Assembly: GCF_005877055.1 (NCBI RefSeq)
Contig: NZ_CP039424.1
Location: 2,790,001 to 2,854,000, forward strand
From: Citricoccus sp. SGAir0253
Lineage (GTDB): Bacteria; Actinomycetota; Actinomycetes; Actinomycetales; Micrococcaceae
Direction: 5' to 3'
DNA length: 64,000 nucleotides
Shown here: piece after piece, positions 59,856 through 64,000 of the stretch
How the letters are laid out: each line of letters begins with the position of its first letter
How positions within the stretch are numbered: the stretch's first letter is position 1
Notes under the pieces: generated by a model
The model's database searches: none
Told to the model about the DNA's origin: nothing
Seen by the model: only the letters and a program-made list of their open reading frames with translations
Position numbers and translations under genes: made by a program

Positions 59856-62800
59856 ATGGCAGCCGACCCCACCACCGACCAGGCGACCGGCCGGTCCACC
59901 GCTCCGGCGGGCCCAGCGGCCGGCCGGGCGAGCGCCCCGGCGGGCCCCGCGACCGGCCCGACGACGCCGGGCGCCCAGGACCCGGCCGCGGTCCTGGGCC
60001 GCTTCACCCCCGCCACGCGCGAGTGGTTCACGGGGGCCTTCGCGGCGCCCACCCCCGCGCAGCTGGGCGCATGGGACGCCATCTCCTCCGGCCAGCACGC
60101 CCTGGTCGTCGCCCCCACGGGATCCGGCAAGACCCTCTCGGCGTTCCTGTGGGCCCTGGACGGCTTCCTGCGCCCCCGGGAGCGGCCCGCGGGCGGCGAC
60201 GCCCCGGCCGCCGGACCCGGACAGGACCCCCTGCCGGGAGCGCCGCCCGCCCCCGCCGCTGGAACCGGGACGTCCGGCAAGCGGCCGAAGGAACTCACCC
60301 GGGTCCTCTACGTCTCCCCGCTCAAGGCACTCGGCGTGGACGTGGAGCGGAACCTGCGCGCCCCGCTCATCGGGATCACCCAGACGGCCCGGCGGCTCGG
60401 GGTCGAGGCCCCGGAGGTCCGCGTGGGCGTGCGCTCCGGGGACACCCCGGCCCGCGAGCGCCGGCAGCTCGTGAGCCACCCCCCGGACATCCTCATCACC
60501 ACCCCGGAGTCCCTGTACCTCATGCTCACCTCGCAGGCGCGCTCCACGCTGGCCGGGGTGGAGACGGTGATCGTGGACGAGGTGCACGCGGTGGCCGGCA
60601 CCAAGCGCGGCGCCCACCTGGCGGTATCCCTCGAGCGGCTGGACGCGCTGCTGCCGGCCCCCGCCCAGCGCATCGGCCTGTCCGCCACGGTGGAGCCGAA
60701 GGAGGAGGTCGCCCGCTTCCTCGGCGGCATCCAGCCGGTGCGGGTGGTGGCCCCGGGGTCGGCGAAGTCCTGGGACGTGCACGTCACGGTGCCCGTCCCG
60801 GACATGACCGAACTGCCCGCCGCGGCCGCCGCCCACGACCTCGGGCCGGGCTCCGGGCTCCAGGCCCAGGCCTCGATCTGGCCGCACGTGGAGGAGCGGA
60901 TCGTGGACCTCGTGGCCCGCAACCGCTCCACGATCGTCTTCGCGAACTCCCGCCGGCTCGCCGAGCGGCTCACCGGCCGGCTCAACGAGATCTGGGAGGA
61001 GCGCCTTGCCGCTGCGGCAGAGGGCGTCGCGGCCGGGACGCACGGGACGGCCGGGACGGATGGTCTTGACGGCGCCGGACCGGCCGAGCCGGCCCGGCTG
61101 GGGGACGTGCTGGCCGGCGTCGTGCCCGGCCGGACGGGCGGGGACCGGGAGCGGCGCGGCGCCCCGGCCCAGGTGATGGCCCAGGCCGGCCAGTCGGCGG
61201 GCACGGCCGCCGAGGGCACCGGCGGTGAGTTCGCCCGGGCGCACCACGGATCGGTGTCCAAGGAGCAGCGGGCCCTGATCGAGGACGCGCTGAAGACGGG
61301 CCGGCTGCGCTGCGTGGTGGCCACGAGCTCGCTGGAGCTGGGCATCGACATGGGCGCCGTGGACCTCGTCATCCAGGTCGAGTCCCCGCCCTCGGTCGCC
61401 TCCGGCCTGCAGCGCGTGGGCCGGGCCGGGCACCAGGTCGGGGAGACCTCCACCGGCTGGTTCTTCCCCAAGCACCGCGGCGACCTCGTGGACACCGCGG
61501 TCGTGGTGGAGCGCATGCTCGCCGGGCGCATCGAGTCCCTGTCCGTGCCCGCCAACCCGCTGGACATCCTCGCCCAGCAGACCGTGGCGGCGTGCGCCCT
61601 GGACGAGATCGACGCCGAGGACTGGTTCGACCGGCTGCGCCGCACCGCACCCTTCGCCACGCTGCCGCACTCGGCCTACGAGTCCGTGCTGGACCTGCTC
61701 TCCGGGCGCTATCCCTCGGACGAGTTCGCCGAGCTGCGCCCGCGCGTGGTGTGGGACCGCGAGGCCGGCACCCTCACCGGCCGCAACGGCTCGCAGTGGC
61801 TGGCGGTCACCTCCGGCGGCACCATCCCGGACCGGGGGCTGTTCGGCGTCTTCCTGGCCGGCTCGGAGGACCGCACCGGCGGCGCGGACGGCCCGGCGGC
61901 GGCCGGCACCGCGCGCACGGGCGGGCGCCGGGTGGGCGAGCTGGACGAGGAGATGGTCTACGAGTCCCGCGTCGGGGACGTGATCGTGCTGGGGGCCACC
62001 AGCTGGCAGATCCAGGACATCACCCACGACCGCGTCCTCGTCCTGCCCGCCTTCGGCCAGCCGGGCAAGCTGCCGTTCTGGCGCGGGGACGCCGAGGGCC
62101 GGCCCGCCGAGCTCGGCGCGGCCGTCGGCGCCTTCCGGCGCGAGGTGGAGGCCGCGCTGGGACCGGACGGCACGCCGTCGGGACCGGCCGGGGAGCGGCT
62201 CGCCGCGGCCGGGCTGGACGGATGGGCGCGGGACAACCTCGCCGCGTACCTGTCCGAGCAGCGCGAGTCCACCGGGGTGGTCCCCACGGAGCGCACCCTC
62301 GTGGTGGAGCGGTTCCTGGACGAGCTGAGCGACTGGCGCGTGGTGCTGCACTCCCCCTTCGGGATGCCCGTGCACGCCCCGTGGGCGCTGGCCGTCGGGG
62401 CCCGGCTGCACGCCCGCTACGGCATGGACGGCTCGGCCATGGCGGCCGACGACGGGATCGTGCTGCGGGTGCCGATGATGGACGACGAGCCGCCCGGGGC
62501 CGACCTGTTCCTGTTCACCGCCGAGGAGCTGGATGAGCTCGTCACGGCCGAGGTGGGCGGCTCGGCCCTGTTCGCGGCCCGGTTCCGGGAGAACGCCGCC
62601 CGCGCCCTGCTGCTGCCGCGGCGGGACCCGGGCCGGCGCTCGCCCCTGTGGCAGCAGCGCCAGCGGGCCGCCCAGCTGCTCGAGGTGGCCCGGAAGTACC
62701 CGCAGTTCCCGGTCATCCTGGAGACGGTGCGCGAGTGCCTGCAGGACGTCTATGACCTGCCGGCCCTCAAGGACCTGGCCGGGCGGATCGAGGCGAAGTC

Positions 62801-64000
62801 GGTGCGGCTGGTGGAGACCACCACGAAGTCGCCCTCGCCCTTCGCGCAGTCGCTGCTGTTCGGCTACGTGGCCCAGTTCATCTACGAGGGCGACTCCCCG
62901 CTCGCCGAGCGCCGCGCCGCCGCCCTGTCCCTGGACCCCGGGCTGCTCAACGAGCTGCTGGGCCGGGCCGAGCTGGCCGACCTGCTGGACGCCGAGGTCA
63001 TCGCCACCGTGGAGGCGGACCTGCAGCGGCTCTCCCCCGCCCGCCGCGTCCGGGGCGCCGAGGGCCTGGCGGACCTGCTGCGGCTGCTCGGGCCGCTGAC
63101 CGCCGCCGAGGCCGCGGCGCGCCTGCAGTCCGGGCGTCCGCCGGAGGCCGAAGCGGGAGCCGTGGCGGGAGCGGTGGCGGCCGGCGCGGCCGGGGTGGTC
63201 GCGGGAGCCGGCGACGAGGGCGCCCCGGACGACGGCGCGGTCGAGCCGGTGGCCGCGGAGCCACCCGTGGCGCCGCCCGCCGGCGAGGAGGAGGCCGCCG
63301 AACTGCTCGACGGGCTGGTGGCCGCGCACCGGGCGCTGCGGATCCGGCTGGCCGGCCGGGAGCACTACGCCGCGGTCGAGGACGCCGCCCGCCTCCGGGA
63401 CGCCCTCGGGGTGGCCCTGCCGATGGGCGTGCCGCTGGCCTTCATCGAGCCGGTCGCGGACCCGCTGGGGGACCTGGTCTCCCGCTACGCCCGCACCCAC
63501 GGGCCCTTCACCGCCACCGAGGCGGGGGCCGCGCTGGGACTCGGTGCCGCCGTCGTGCTCCAGGTCCTGCAGCGCCTGGCCGCCGAGCGCCGGGTCACCG
63601 AGGGCCGGTACCGGCCCGGCGGGGAGTCACCGGCCGGGCCGCTGGACGCCGAGTGGTGCGAGGTCGAGGTGCTGCGCCGGATCCGGCGGCGCTCCCTCGC
63701 GGCCCTGCGCGCCGAGGTCGAGCCGGTCGAGCAGCCCGCCTACGCGCGGTTCCTCGCGGACTGGCAGCACCTGGAGCCGGCGCCGGGCGGCGGCTCGCCG
63801 GCCACGCTGCGCGGGATCGACGGCGTGGCGACCGTCCTGGAGCAGCTCGCCGGGGTGCCCGTGCCCGCCAGCGCGTGGGAGTCGCACGTGCTGCCGGCCC
63901 GCGTGCGGGACTACGCCCCCGCGCAGCTGGACGAGCTGCTCGCGAGCGGGGAGTTCCTGTGGGCCGGCACCGCGGCCGCCGCCGGCACCGACGGCTGGAT
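59856..64000 (+). CDS. lhr: Lhr-like ATP-dependent helicase (3' end beyond the window)
   Basis: Open without a stop from ATG 59856 to the window edge, at least 1381 codons; full Lhr proteins are about 1500-1600 aa. An Ala/Pro-rich start (1-45) precedes the SF2 core: PTPAQLGAWDAI (Q motif), VVAPTGSGKTLSAFLWALDGF (Walker A), VSPLKALGVDVERNL, TTPESLYLML, VIVDEVHAVAGTKRG (DEVH), GLSATVEP, IVFANSRRLAERL, ATSSLELGIDMGAVDLVIQVESP and QRVGRAGHQVG. Insertions rich in Ala/Gly lie between motifs III and IV. The winged-helix and Lhr-core beta domains follow, then the long C-terminal region. Likely a 3'-5' DNA-repair helicase as shown for mycobacterial Lhr. Confidence 0.93.
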   Translation, partial: MAADPTTDQATGRSTAPAGPAAGRASAPAGPATGPTTPGAQDPAAVLGRFTPATREWFTGAFAAPTPAQLGAWDAISSGQHALVVAPTGSGKTLSAFLWALDGFLRPRERPAGGDAPAAGPGQDPLPGAPPAPAAGTGTSGKRPKELTRVLYVSPLKALGVDVERNLRAPLIGITQTARRLGVEAPEVRVGVRSGDTPARERRQLVSHPPDILITTPESLYLMLTSQARSTLAGVETVIVDEVHAVAGTKRGAHLAVSLERLDALLPAPAQRIGLSATVEPKEEVARFLGGIQPVRVVAPGSAKSWDVHVTVPVPDMTELPAAAAAHDLGPGSGLQAQASIWPHVEERIVDLVARNRSTIVFANSRRLAERLTGRLNEIWEERLAAAAEGVAAGTHGTAGTDGLDGAGPAEPARLGDVLAGVVPGRTGGDRERRGAPAQVMAQAGQSAGTAAEGTGGEFARAHHGSVSKEQRALIEDALKTGRLRCVVATSSLELGIDMGAVDLVIQVESPPSVASGLQRVGRAGHQVGETSTGWFFPKHRGDLVDTAVVVERMLAGRIESLSVPANPLDILAQQTVAACALDEIDAEDWFDRLRRTAPFATLPHSAYESVLDLLSGRYPSDEFAELRPRVVWDREAGTLTGRNGSQWLAVTSGGTIPDRGLFGVFLAGSEDRTGGADGPAAAGTARTGGRRVGELDEEMVYESRVGDVIVLGATSWQIQDITHDRVLVLPAFGQPGKLPFWRGDAEGRPAELGAAVGAFRREVEAALGPDGTPSGPAGERLAAAGLDGWARDNLAAYLSEQRESTGVVPTERTLVVERFLDELSDWRVVLHSPFGMPVHAPWALAVGARLHARYGMDGSAMAADDGIVLRVPMMDDEPPGADLFLFTAEELDELVTAEVGGSALFAARFRENAARALLLPRRDPGRRSPLWQQRQRAAQLLEVARKYPQFPVILETVRECLQDVYDLPALKDLAGRIEAKSVRLVETTTKSPSPFAQSLLFGYVAQFIYEGDSPLAERRAAALSLDPGLLNELLGRAELADLLDAEVIATVEADLQRLSPARRVRGAEGLADLLRLLGPLTAAEAAARLQSGRPPEAEAGAVAGAVAAGAAGVVAGAGDEGAPDDGAVEPVAAEPPVAPPAGEEEAAELLDGLVAAHRALRIRLAGREHYAAVEDAARLRDALGVALPMGVPLAFIEPVADPLGDLVSRYARTHGPFTATEAGAALGLGAAVVLQVLQRLAAERRVTEGRYRPGGESPAGPLDAEWCEVEVLRRIRRRSLAALRAEVEPVEQPAYARFLADWQHLEPAPGGGSPATLRGIDGVATVLEQLAGVPVPASAWESHVLPARVRDYAPAQLDELLASGEFLWAGTAAAAGTDGW

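Overview
The window is about 64 kb of very GC-rich chromosomal DNA (three-letter GC bias strong enough to leave long open shadows opposite almost every gene). The gene families point to an actinobacterium: a CarD-type RNA polymerase regulator, SenX3/RegX3 rather than PhoR/PhoB, DUF2516, TIGR03083/DinB-like proteins, an Lhr-type giant helicase, GTP-dependent PEP carboxykinase and SufS-SufU. I infer Micrococcaceae, possibly Kocuria-like; this is a family-level impression, not a database result. No phage, insertion sequence, CRISPR array or rRNA operon is visible, and most of the window is housekeeping DNA.

Layout. 1-5.5 kb: MEP isoprenoid genes ispF (cut by the window edge) and ispD, carD, a lipoprotein, then regX3-senX3 diverging from phoU with a PHO-box-like repeat between them. 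5.6-12.5 kb: gpmA, DUF2516 protein, a Cys/Met-metabolism PLP enzyme, tmk-holB, a secreted tripeptidyl-peptidase-like lipoprotein, a phosphonatase-like HAD protein. 12.7-24 kb: tRNA-Thr(CGT), tRNA-Ser(TGA) and tRNA-Ser(GCT) with a quinone oxidoreductase, a large secreted NucH/ExeM nuclease, a FAD/NAD(P)-binding protein, a prolyl oligopeptidase and a PRC-barrel/DUF2382 protein. 24-28 kb: an operon of a DUF1611 P-loop protein, an ABC exporter-like protein whose ATPase motifs are destroyed, and a membrane-anchored unknown, preceded by a LacI-type operator. 28-38.8 kb: MFS transporter, phosphomannomutase, RecQ, an NsrR-like Rrf2 regulator with flavohemoglobin hmp behind an AT-rich operator region, pckG, tRNA-Arg(ACG), a CobW-type metal GTPase.

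39.5-49.5 kb is the most striking block: one-direction genes that I read as an aerobic alicyclic-acid (cyclohexanecarboxylate) catabolic operon: TetR regulator with two abutting operators, BadI-like ring-cleaving hydrolase, AliB-like dehydrogenase, BadH-like alcohol dehydrogenase, AliA-like CoA ligase, glutaryl-CoA-dehydrogenase-like enzyme, BadK-like hydratase, hydroxyacyl-CoA dehydrogenase and a second GCDH-like dehydrogenase. Together these could take cyclohexanecarboxylate to its CoA ester, through the ene-, hydroxy- and keto-intermediates to pimeloyl-CoA, and on by beta-oxidation.

49.6-64 kb: a winged-helix regulator without a recognisable receiver domain, upp, a Bcr/CflA efflux pump, tadA, tRNA-Ser(CGA), sufS-sufU, two convergent secreted esterases, rlmH, a DinB-like protein, a repeat-rich intergenic element, and the first 4.1 kb of an Lhr-like helicase running off the end.

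A general feature is the number of genes whose start codon lies only 6-8 nt downstream of a TAnnnT hexamer and lacks a Shine-Dalgarno sequence, which suggests abundant leaderless transcription; I used this to choose several starts.
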